From Armatimonadota bacterium (lineage in GTDB: Bacteria > Armatimonadota > Zipacnadia > Zipacnadales > FEN-943): 5,003 nt of DNA. Positions 1 to 5,003 of the stretch are shown in pieces. A program made the position numbers and the translations under genes. A model generated the notes under the pieces. It worked only from the letters and a program-made list of their open reading frames with translations. It ran no database searches and had not been told where the DNA came from. The stretch spans positions 1 through 5,003 of the forward strand of contig JANZZA010000228.1 of NCBI GenBank assembly GCA_026419655.1, given 5' to 3'. Every line of letters starts with the position of its first letter. Position 1 is the stretch's first letter.

Positions 1-234
1 TATGCGGTGTTTTATTTGGGTCACGAGCTTGGGGACGTGGTCTGGTACGGGTTTGTGGCCGCCGTGCTTGTCCTCGGCAAGGGCTGGTTCACTGACGCTA
101 CTTACCGCTGGCTGGTGTGGGGCTGCGGCCTTGTCATCGCGGGCCTTGGTGTTGCCTTCCTCTACAAGAGCCTACGGGGCCTCACCCAAGTGAGTGTACA
201 GGGCTACCCATTGCCGGAAAACCGCCCAAGGTAG
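1..234 (+). CDS. LysE-family translocator, C-terminal fragment (5' end outside the window)
   Basis: The reading frame is open from base 1 and ends at TAG 232-234, giving the last 77 residues of a protein that starts upstream. The piece reads YLGHELGDVVWYGF, then a hydrophobic helix (fragment residues about 12-26), a short polar stretch with TYRW, a second helix (about 37-55, WLVWGCGLVIAGLGVAFLY) and a polar tail ending in NRPR. A G-H-x-x-x-D-x-x-W-Y motif followed by two terminal helices is typical of the end of LysE/RhtB-type inner-membrane exporters, which expel amino acids or similar small molecules. The substrate cannot be told from this part. A GTG at position 7 is internal, not a start. 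The stop codon lies inside the 8-bp direct repeat flanking the mobile element that begins at 237, so the element landed at the gene's very end without changing its product. The family call is from remembered motifs, not a search. Confidence 0.72.
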   Translation, partial: YAVFYLGHELGDVVWYGFVAAVLVLGKGWFTDATYRWLVWGCGLVIAGLGVAFLYKSLRGLTQVSVQGYPLPENRPR

Positions 235-236
235 GG
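229..236. repeat. Target-site duplication of copy A, left
   Basis: AGGTAGGG here is repeated exactly at 449-456, on the other side of element A. It contains the TAG stop of the LysE-family gene (232-234). Removing the element and one repeat restores a continuous site (CCCAAGGTAGGGCGAG). Confidence 0.65.
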
Positions 237-449
237 TGGGAGTATTCAGTTCACTCAGGATTTTGTTTCAGGCAGGAACGATTGAGGCGCGCAGAATCGC
301 CTTGGTGGTCCAGCCTAAAACCCGGTGTTGGCTTATACAGGGCCATAAAAGTGCATAAACTTGTGTGTCTTACCTTTTGCCTTGGAGCGCATCTGCGAGG
401 CGCTGCAGAAACTTTTGCAAAAGTATCCTTAGAAAACCGAATACCCCCA
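237..449 (+). mobile_element. MITE-like non-autonomous element, copy A
   Basis: This 213-bp segment ends in 25-bp imperfect inverted repeats: 237-261 and the reverse complement of 425-449 match at 20 of 25 positions, sharing TATTC, GTT and AGGAT blocks. AGGTAGGG occurs just outside on the left (229-236) and at the right edge (449-456, first base shared with the inverted repeat), as expected of a target-site duplication. A second copy lies at 3080-3302 on the other strand, about 80% identical by eye, with strongly kept blocks such as CCTTGGTGGTC and GCGCTGCAGAAACTTTT. It is too short for a transposase and none is seen, so any mobility would depend on an enzyme supplied elsewhere. A 12-bp palindrome, CTTTTGCAAAAG, sits at 412-423. 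A frame runs through it uninterrupted, but the differences from copy B are not biased to silent positions and B has a frameshift, so it is not called coding. Confidence 0.75.
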
Positions 450-456
450 GGTAGGG
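449..456. repeat. Target-site duplication of copy A, right
   Basis: Exact repeat of AGGTAGGG at 229-236. Base 449 can also be counted as the last base of the terminal inverted repeat, so the true duplication is 7 or 8 bp. Confidence 0.65.
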
Positions 457-957
457 CGAGCCACCTCAAACTCCAGGACTTCCACACGCTAACTATTACC
501 GACCGCCAGCCAGGGCTTGTGACGCTGCCAGTGCAGACAATGCAAGAAACCAGGGAAGGATGTCGCGTGGGAAATGTCTTTTCGAAGAAGCTAGCCCAGA
601 GAATACGCCTCGTAGAAAGTTTCGGGCCGGCCATTAGCTGAAATGAAGCAGAGGCGATAGACAACTCCCCAGTTTTGCCTTGGCGGGATGGTTGCACTGG
701 GACAAAAACACCCGCAAAATCCTAATATACGGTTCTGGCTTGGGAAGGCTGCGTCGTGCTGTATTTGAGTGATGTCAACCACGCTGTGGAGGTTCTTCTG
801 CGCCGCCGTGCAGGAAATGCCATGTCGTAGCGTCCTCGCTCGGGTAAGACACCGCTTTCAACGGCTGGTCATGCTGCGCGGAGGCGTGCAAGTTATTTTT
901 GTGCCGCGAGACAAGATAACCCGGCGTCCCGCGGGCCGGTGAGGGTCAAGACCATAA
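457..957. other. Spacer without a recognisable gene
   Basis: Every frame here is broken or gives peptides with no recognisable family. The longest opposite-strand frames (251-697, 591-782) lack a ribosome binding site and a credible composition. A short plus-strand stretch at about 646-771 reads ...KNTRKILIYGSGLGRLRRAVFE and could be a remnant of something, but it has no start and was not identified. Around 922-941 CCGGC and GCCGG can pair as a short hairpin in the likely 5' leader of the propeller gene. No convincing promoter or known riboswitch was recognised. Base composition looks more AT-rich than the flanking genes, which fits decayed or non-coding DNA. Confidence 0.5.
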
Positions 958-981
958 GGGCGGGGCCGCAATGCGCCGATT

Positions 982-992
982 GGAGAAGGGAG
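982..992 (+). promoter_or_regulatory. Ribosome binding region for the propeller-dockerin gene
   Basis: The purine-rich run GGAGAAGGGAG contains two Shine-Dalgarno-like cores. GGGAG ends 4 bases before GTG 997 and 10 bases before GTG 1003; the earlier GGAG ends 11 bases before GTG 997. The site supports a start at 997 or 1003, which differ by only two residues (MR-), and does not decide between them. An in-frame TAA at 955-957 rules out any start further upstream. Confidence 0.55.
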
Positions 993-996
993 TGAA

Positions 997-2751
997 GTGA
1001 GAGTGAAGTCCCCTGAGCTAGCTCTCAGGTGTGGAGGGATAGGATGGAGAGTAACCTGCGCGGGATTGGCTTTAGTCGGGTGCATCGGATGGCCTTCGGT
1101 GCTCGCGCGGGGTGTTGATGGCCCAACTAGGGGCAGTGAGACGGGATGGGCGGTAGCCCGGTTGTTGTCGCCGATTGTCGGTCAGTTGGTGGGCTCGAGC
1201 AGCGAGGTGAGACAAAACAGGCACGCCATGGCCGACCCAGTTGGGACGCTTGCGGCGGTTTATGGGGCATCACTTAGTGCTGGCGTCGGCGCCGTGCCAG
1301 GCCCGGCCCAGAGCCAAAGCAGCACCATCCGCATCAGCGTTTCGAGCACCAGCGAAGAGAGCAATGGCTGGTGCGGAGACCCGGCAATCAGCGCCGACGG
1401 ACGTTTTGTGGCCTTTGCCTCGGACGCCGACAATCTCGTGCCTGGGGATAATAACGGCTATTGGGGCATCTGGAACGACATCTTCGTGCGGGACCTCGTG
1501 TCGGGAACCATTGAACGAGTGAACGTGTCAAGCTCCGGTGCAGAAAGCAACGATGCGTCCGGCGCACCGGTCATCAGTGCCGACGGACGGTTTGTCGCCT
1601 TTGTATCCTGGGCTACCAATCTTGTCCCTGGCGACACGAACGGGTGCGAGGACGTGTTCGTTCACGACCGGCTCACGCGGCAGACCCAGCGCGTGAGCAT
1701 CTCGAGCACAGGAGCCCAGGGCAATGGTCCCTCTTGGGAACCCTCGATCAGCGCCGACGGACGGTTTATTGCATTCACGTCGGAGGCCAGCAATCTGGTG
1801 CCCGGCGACACCAACGGCGGACGAGATGTCTTCGTATATGATCGTGCCACCGGACGCACTGAAAGGGTAAGTGTGTCCAGTGCGGGCGAGCAAGGAAATG
1901 GCTGGTCGAGCATGCCGTCAATCAGCGCCGATGGCCGGTATGTGGCCTTCGCCTCCAGTGCCAGCAACTTTGTGCCTGGGGGTGCCACCGGTCTGGAAGT
2001 GTTCGTGCGCGACAGGACGACCGGCACAACCGAGCTGGTCAGCGTCTCGACCAGTGGCAGGCCAGCCGGAACCACTTCAGGCTGGCCCTCCATTAGCGGC
2101 GATGGACGATACGTGTCCTTTCGGTCCCTTGCCGGCGACCTCGTGCCGGGAGATACAAACGGCGCACCAGACATCTTCGTCTACGATCGCGTTAGCAGGC
2201 AGATGGAACGGGTAAGTGTATCAACCGCAGGTGCACAGGCCAACAGTTGGTCCGAACTACCGTCAATTAGCGCTAATGGGCGCTTCGTGGTGTTTGTGTC
2301 CCTGGCCTCCAACCTGGTGCCAGGTGACGCCAATCATGTGGGGGATGTTTTCCTCCACGACCGGCTGACCCGACGGACAGAGCTGGTCAGCGTCTCAGCC
2401 ACAGGCCAGTGGGGCAACGCTTCGTCCAATGACCCAGCCATCAGCGCCGATGGCCGGTATGTGGCGTTCGCCTCTGAAGCGAACAATCTCGTTCAGGGGG
2501 ACACTAACGGCTGGGAGGACGTGTTCGTGCGCGACCGGGGCACAACGCTTACACCCGGGGACATAGACGCGAACGGGATCGTGGACGTAGAAGACCTGGC
2601 TGCTTTTGCCGGAGCCTGGCGCCGCTATCGGAACGGTCACGGTGACTGGAACCGCGCTGCTGATCTGGACGGAGATGGGCACCTCACCACCAATGATGCA
2701 CGCATCATGATCGAGCTTCTCCTGGGCAATACCACCCTGGAAGGCGGCTAG
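997..2751 (+). CDS. Exported seven-bladed TolB/PD40-type beta-propeller with C-terminal dockerin-like domain
   Basis: 584 residues from GTG 997 (GTG 1003 equally possible) to TAG 2749-2751. Residues 1-36 look like an export signal: basic start, hydrophobic VTCAGLALVGCIGW, then SVLA-R. The L26-V-G-C29 sequence fits a lipobox, so the protein may be a lipoprotein or be cleaved after SVLA. Residues 40-108 are a poorly conserved linker with a second mildly hydrophobic stretch. Seven repeats of about 58 residues follow (129-515), with core P-x-I-S-A-D-G-R-F-V-A-F, NLVPGDTNG, DVFVxDR and TERVSVSS. This is a TolB/WD40-like propeller; strand 110-118 (IRISVSSTS) probably closes the ring, since blade 7 lacks its last strand. 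The end has two calcium-loop motifs typical of type I dockerins, at 522-533 (DIDANGIVDVED) and 556-567 (DLDGDGHLTTND). Dockerins bind cohesins in surface complexes. No cohesin or enzyme is nearby, so partner and function are unknown. A binding or scaffold role at the surface is inferred. Confidence 0.88.
   Translation: MRVKSPELALRCGGIGWRVTCAGLALVGCIGWPSVLARGVDGPTRGSETGWAVARLLSPIVGQLVGSSSEVRQNRHAMADPVGTLAAVYGASLSAGVGAVPGPAQSQSSTIRISVSSTSEESNGWCGDPAISADGRFVAFASDADNLVPGDNNGYWGIWNDIFVRDLVSGTIERVNVSSSGAESNDASGAPVISADGRFVAFVSWATNLVPGDTNGCEDVFVHDRLTRQTQRVSISSTGAQGNGPSWEPSISADGRFIAFTSEASNLVPGDTNGGRDVFVYDRATGRTERVSVSSAGEQGNGWSSMPSISADGRYVAFASSASNFVPGGATGLEVFVRDRTTGTTELVSVSTSGRPAGTTSGWPSISGDGRYVSFRSLAGDLVPGDTNGAPDIFVYDRVSRQMERVSVSTAGAQANSWSELPSISANGRFVVFVSLASNLVPGDANHVGDVFLHDRLTRRTELVSVSATGQWGNASSNDPAISADGRYVAFASEANNLVQGDTNGWEDVFVRDRGTTLTPGDIDANGIVDVEDLAAFAGAWRRYRNGHGDWNRAADLDGDGHLTTNDARIMIELLLGNTTLEGG
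1381..2541 (+). repeat. Seven in-frame propeller-blade repeats (about 174 bp each)
   Basis: Blades begin at about residues 129, 191, 249, 307, 364, 422 and 480 of the propeller protein. The DNA stays alike as well: ATCAGCGCCGACGGACG or close variants recur at the start of most blades, and blades 4 (1921) and 7 (2440) share about 26 identical bases. Blade 1 has about four extra residues after GDNNG (YWGIWN). Blade 4 has lost the Asp-Thr-Asn loop (PGGATGLEVFV). Blade 5 has GDG and blade 6 ANG in place of ADG. Confidence 0.85.
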
Positions 2752-2767
2752 CCAGCCCCATAGGTGT

Positions 2768-2778
2768 CTGTTGCAAAA
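2768..2778 (+). repeat. CTGTTGCAAAA direct repeat, copy 1
   Basis: An 11-base sequence identical to 3481-3491 in the same orientation, 713 bp apart. It resembles the outer ends of some insertion sequences (for example the CTGTTGCAAA in IS6-family ends). No inverted partner (TTTTGCAACAG) is in the window, so it does not bound a complete element. After both copies GAGCC (2795, 3507) and GCGCAG (2806, 3513) follow at similar distances, hinting at a longer degenerate repeat. Confidence 0.35.
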
Positions 2779-3053
2779 TCTTCGTTTTACGACAGAGCCC
2801 CACCCGCGCAGTGTTATCTGCAGGTACGTGCCTGGGCTATACACGGACCGGAAACCACGTCGAGACGAGTTTCGGGACAATGATTGCTATCTTCTTGCGG
2901 AAAACCATCGAAAAGGAGGCCTGCGCGAGCGTTCTTGCCAAACTTTCTGATACTGGCGCCATTTATCACGCCGATTAGTGGCAGGCCTTCCAGACAAGGA
3001 AGACACTGCTGGCCGACGAGTCCACCTACCCCTGGCCCCTGGGTGGGCTCTGA
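2769..3053 (+). pseudogene. Possible decayed transposase fragment
   Basis: One plus-strand frame is open from the spacer start to TAG 2976-2978, and then open again to a TGA near 3053. Around the stop it reads TMIAIFLRKTIEKEACASVLAKLSDTGAIYHAD*WQAFQ, shown here in two pieces: IAIFLRKTIEKEA and LSDTGAIYHAD*WQAF. The order hydrophobic strand, R-x-T, helix, L-x-K-L, I-Y-x-x-D-x-W-x-x-F loosely resembles the middle of IS1-type DDE transposases, where an Asp in a Y-x-D-x-W context is catalytic; TAG in place of a Tyr codon would then be the inactivating change. The insertion-sequence-end-like motif at 2768 lies just upstream. The match is by memory of the family pattern only and may be chance. The remaining spacer up to 3070 shows no other gene. 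Confidence 0.22.
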
Positions 3054-3070
3054 TGGTCCAGGCGTCCAGC

Positions 3071-3080
3071 CCTGAGATTG
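3071..3080. repeat. Target-site duplication of copy B, left
   Basis: CCTGAGATTG is repeated exactly at 3301-3310, on the other side of element B. One or two bases at the inner edge overlap the terminal inverted repeats, so the real duplication is 8-10 bp. Confidence 0.7.
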
Positions 3081-3302
3081 GGGACTATTCGGTTTTCTAA
3101 GGATAATGTAAGGATAATGTTGGAAAAGTTTCTGCAGCGCTTGGGAGACGGGCGCCAAGGCAAAGGCTCAGACACACAACTCTGTACACTTTTGTGGCCC
3201 TCTACAGGTCAACACCCGGTTTCGGACAGACCACCAAGGTGATTCTCCGCGCCTTACTCTTTCCTCCCTGAAGGAAAATCCTGAGTAAACTGAATACTCG
3301 CC
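3080..3302 (-). mobile_element. MITE-like non-autonomous element, copy B
   Basis: This is the reverse-complement counterpart of the element at 237-449, about 223 bp. Its ends, 3080-3104 and the reverse complement of 3278-3302, match at 20 of 25 positions (shared TATTC, GTTT, AGGAT). An exact 10-bp direct repeat, CCTGAGATTG, flanks it (3071-3080 and 3301-3310). Against copy A it carries scattered substitutions, one single-base deletion in the middle and an extra 11-bp unit at 3110-3120. Like A it has no transposase. It sits between the 3' ends of the convergent propeller gene and glmS, a neutral landing place. The frames crossing it (3168-3431 and 2814-3158, minus strand) are artefacts of the repeat. 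Confidence 0.75.
3099..3120. repeat. 11-bp tandem duplication inside copy B
   Basis: AAGGATAATGT occurs twice in a row (3099-3109 and 3110-3120), directly behind the left terminal repeat. Copy A has a single unit, so this is a small duplication peculiar to B, probably replication slippage. Confidence 0.8.
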
Positions 3303-3310
3303 TGAGATTG
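3301..3310. repeat. Target-site duplication of copy B, right
   Basis: Exact repeat of CCTGAGATTG at 3071-3080, at the outer edge of element B. Confidence 0.7.
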
Positions 3311-3480
3311 TGTTAAATGCCCGTCCGCAGCGACCGGCGCAACGTACGCTGGCCGGCCGGGTTGTCCAGGAGTAGAGCCGGTCAGGACTGCGTCCTGCCG
3401 CAAAAAGCGCGCGGCTCTGCCCCTCTCGCAAACAGATGCGCCGGGTGCCTGGCCGCGGGCGAAGGCGGCTTTAGGGGGGA

Positions 3481-3491
3481 CTGTTGCAAAA
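3481..3491 (+). repeat. CTGTTGCAAAA direct repeat, copy 2
   Basis: Identical in sequence and orientation to 2768-2778. It lies just beyond the hairpin that follows glmS, and no transposase or inverted partner accompanies it. Confidence 0.35.
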
Positions 3492-3506
3492 CGGCCATTT
3501 GGGGAG

Positions 3507-3556
3507 GAGCCGGCGCAGAAGGTCACACGTTTGCCGCTGCAGCGCTGTGCCGGCTC
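3507..3556 (-). terminator. Long hairpin downstream of glmS, possible transcript end
   Basis: GAGCCGGCGCAG (3507-3518) pairs with CTGTGCCGGCTC (3545-3556) over 12 bp with one G-T wobble. The loop contains a further palindrome, CGCTGCAGCG (3535-3544). It starts about 50 bases past the glmS stop in the direction of glmS transcription. No run of T follows on the minus strand, so it is not a classical intrinsic terminator. It could still protect the 3' end of the message, or be part of a repeat. Confidence 0.3.
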
Positions 3557-3605
3557 AGGAAGTGAACACACGCAAAACCGAGCTGTGCAGCAGTCGCCCA
3601 GGCAA

Positions 3606-5003
3606 TTACTCCACAGTCACGGTCTTGGCCAGGTTGCGGGGCTGGTCAATGTGGCAGCCGCGCAGGTCGGCGACATGGTAGGCCAGGAGCTGCAGCGGTA
3701 TCTGGGCCGTGGCTGGCGAGATTAGCTCGTGGCACGGGGGCACCCAGATGACGTGGTCAGCCTCGCGCGGGATATATTCGTCGCCGTCGGTGGCCACGGC
3801 GATGACCGGCCCCTCACGGGCCTTGATTTCCTGGATATTGCCAATCATCTTCTCGTAGACTTCGCCCTGGACAGCCACGGCCACAGTGAACAGCGACGGC
3901 TCGACGAGAGCTATCGGGCCGTGTTTCATTTCGCCCGCCGAGTACCCCTCAGCGTGGACGTAGCTTATTTCCTTTAGCTTGAGGGCCCCTTCCATGGCCG
4001 TCGGCAGGTTAATGCCCCGGCCCAGGTAGAGCGCATTGTTCAGGGGATAATAGACTTCCGCGATTTCGCGGATGGCGTCTTCGCGTGCCAGCAGCTCCGC
4101 TGCTTGCTCAGGCACGCGCAGGATGCCCTCCTTCATCTCGCGGATTACCTCGGGCGGCTGGACGCCCCGCACCTCGGCAAAGTGGCAAGCAATCATCTGC
4201 AGCGTCAGTACCTGCAGCGTGTAGGCCTTGGTTGAGGCAACGCCGATCTCTGGCCCTGCCTGAATATACACCACGCCGTCGCTCTCGCGGGCTATGGAGC
4301 TATCCACCACGTTGATGACCGACACGACCTTGGCGCCTTTTTCCTTCATTTCTCTCAGGGCCACGAGCGTGTCGGCTGTCTCGCCCGACTGACTGACCAT
4401 AATGGCAAGGGTATTGTCGAGAACCACCGGGTCACGGGCGCGAAGCTCTGCCCCCAGGTCAGCCTCGGCCGGTATTCGGGCGAAGTTCTCCATCAGGAAC
4501 CGCCCAACCAGTCCAGCATGGTAGGCCGTCCCGCAAGCCGCGAAGACAACCTTACGCAGGCTACGGATTTCCTCATCGGTCATGTTGAGGCCGTCAAGGG
4601 TTATCGGCTTGTCGGCGGAATGCAGGCGGCCGCGCAGACACTCGGCCATGGCCGCAGGCTGCTCGTGGATTTCCTTGTGCATGAAGTGCTTGTGGCCGCC
4701 TTTTTCGGCTGCCTCGGCCGGCCAGGGAATTATGTACGGCTCGCGGTGCACCGGCCGGTCGTCGAGGTCGAAAAGGTCAATGCCCTCACGGGTGATTTCG
4801 GCCATCTCGTTATCGTCAATCACGTAAACGCGGTCAGTCCACTTCCGGATGGCGCCCATGTCCGAAGCGATGAAATTTTCGCCGTCGCCGATTCCAACCA
4901 CCAGGGGCGAGAAGCGACGGGCACCTATGAGCATATCGGGATGGGCTGCGTGGATCACACCGAGGGCAAAGCTACCCTCAAGCTCGTGACAGGCACGGCG
5001 CAC
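3606..5003 (-). CDS. glmS: Glutamine--fructose-6-phosphate aminotransferase (isomerizing), N-terminus outside the window
   Basis: Converts fructose-6-phosphate and glutamine to glucosamine-6-phosphate and glutamate, the first step to UDP-GlcNAc for peptidoglycan and other amino-sugar polymers; cytoplasmic. 465 residues are present, ending at TAA (3608-3606). The first roughly 143 residues, with the N-terminal catalytic Cys, lie beyond 5003, so the GTG at the edge is internal. The end of the glutaminase domain is seen (SFALGVI, SPLVVGIGDGENFIASD). SIS domain 1 carries CGTAYHAG (157-164), SQSGETADT (204-212) and EIGVASTKAY (252-261). SIS domain 2 carries EGALKLKE (338-345) and KHGP (360-363). 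The end is DQPRNLAKTVTVE. Glu345, His361 and Lys460 line up with E. coli Glu488, His504 and Lys603, so the isomerase half looks intact. No frameshift is seen. The promoter and any glmS ribozyme would be off the window. It converges with the propeller gene. Confidence 0.97.
   Translation of the reverse strand: MRRACHELEGSFALGVIHAAHPDMLIGARRFSPLVVGIGDGENFIASDMGAIRKWTDRVYVIDDNEMAEITREGIDLFDLDDRPVHREPYIIPWPAEAAEKGGHKHFMHKEIHEQPAAMAECLRGRLHSADKPITLDGLNMTDEEIRSLRKVVFAACGTAYHAGLVGRFLMENFARIPAEADLGAELRARDPVVLDNTLAIMVSQSGETADTLVALREMKEKGAKVVSVINVVDSSIARESDGVVYIQAGPEIGVASTKAYTLQVLTLQMIACHFAEVRGVQPPEVIREMKEGILRVPEQAAELLAREDAIREIAEVYYPLNNALYLGRGINLPTAMEGALKLKEISYVHAEGYSAGEMKHGPIALVEPSLFTVAVAVQGEVYEKMIGNIQEIKAREGPVIAVATDGDEYIPREADHVIWVPPCHELISPATAQIPLQLLAYHVADLRGCHIDQPRNLAKTVTVE

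Larger units (their letters stand above)
3311..3605. other. Spacer between element B and the 3' end of glmS
   Basis: No gene is supported. The frames here (3317-3565 plus; 3254-3571 minus) are rich in Arg, Ala, Gly and Cys, have no ribosome binding site, and run into the repeat element. A compact hairpin lies at 3379-3400 (CGG-t-CAGGAC, loop TGC, GTCCTG-CCG) with no T-run on either strand, so it is not called a terminator. Confidence 0.5.

Noticed and set aside
117..641. Plus-strand 174-codon frame running through element A
   Set aside because: It starts inside the LysE-family gene in another frame and spans the mobile element and spacer. The copy B counterpart is frameshifted, differences between copies are not silent-biased, and no family is recognised.
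251..697. Minus-strand 148-codon frame
   Set aside because: Covers element A and the spacer, has no ribosome binding site and no recognisable protein features; likely a chance open frame.
1228..1230. ATG 1228 as an alternative start of the propeller gene (507 residues)
   Set aside because: The nearest purine-rich stretch is too far upstream, and it would remove the better signal peptide while leaving an N-terminus without basic residues; GTG 997/1003 follows a good ribosome binding site.
1662..2174. Minus-strand 170-codon frame, with similar ones at 1528-1893 and 2395-2880
   Set aside because: Antisense shadows of the repetitive, GC-rich propeller gene, whose own frame has clear domain structure.
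1381..2541. Regularly spaced repeats as a CRISPR array
   Set aside because: Repeats are about 174 bp apart, in frame, and encode propeller blades.
229..3310. Composite transposon carrying the propeller-dockerin gene between inverted copies
   Set aside because: The outermost flanking sequences do not match each other, and each copy has its own target duplication.
3379..3400. Hairpin as a rho-independent terminator
   Set aside because: No T-run follows the stem on either strand.
3254..3571. Minus-strand 105-codon frame and plus-strand 3317-3565 frame
   Set aside because: Composition is Arg/Ala/Gly/Cys-rich without a domain, there is no ribosome binding site, and the minus frame continues into element B.

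Overview
The window is high-GC bacterial chromosomal DNA. It holds three protein genes separated by long, gene-poor spacers. The organism cannot be named from sequence alone. A secreted beta-propeller ending in a dockerin, next to ordinary housekeeping genes and dispersed repeats, recalls environmental Armatimonadota or Planctomycetota genomes, but this is only an impression.

Layout: positions 1-234 (+) are the 3' end of a LysE-family membrane exporter gene. Positions 237-449 are a small non-coding inverted-repeat element (copy A) that duplicated the exporter's stop-codon region. Positions 457-957 show no convincing gene. Positions 997-2751 (+) encode a 584-residue exported protein: N-terminal signal with a possible lipobox, seven TolB/PD40-type propeller blades and a C-terminal type I dockerin-like domain. 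Positions 2752-3079 are a spacer that may contain a decayed transposase fragment. Positions 3080-3302 are a second copy (B) of the small element in opposite orientation. Positions 3311-3605 are a spacer with hairpins. Positions 3606-5003 (-) are most of glmS, encoding glucosamine-6-phosphate synthase, cut by the window edge at its 5' end and convergent with the propeller gene.

The most notable signal is the pair of small elements. Each is about 213-223 bp with 25-bp imperfect terminal inverted repeats (20/25 matches in both copies). Each is flanked by its own short direct repeat: AGGTAGGG for A and CCTGAGATTG for B. The copies are about 80% identical by eye after reverse-complementing one. 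This is the architecture of a MITE-like non-autonomous mobile element. The different flanking duplications argue for two independent insertions rather than a composite transposon carrying the propeller gene.

No functional link between the three genes is evident: one exports small molecules, one is probably a surface protein, and one makes the amino-sugar precursor of the cell wall. No complete new system is visible. The element family and the propeller-dockerin protein are the items most worth following up.
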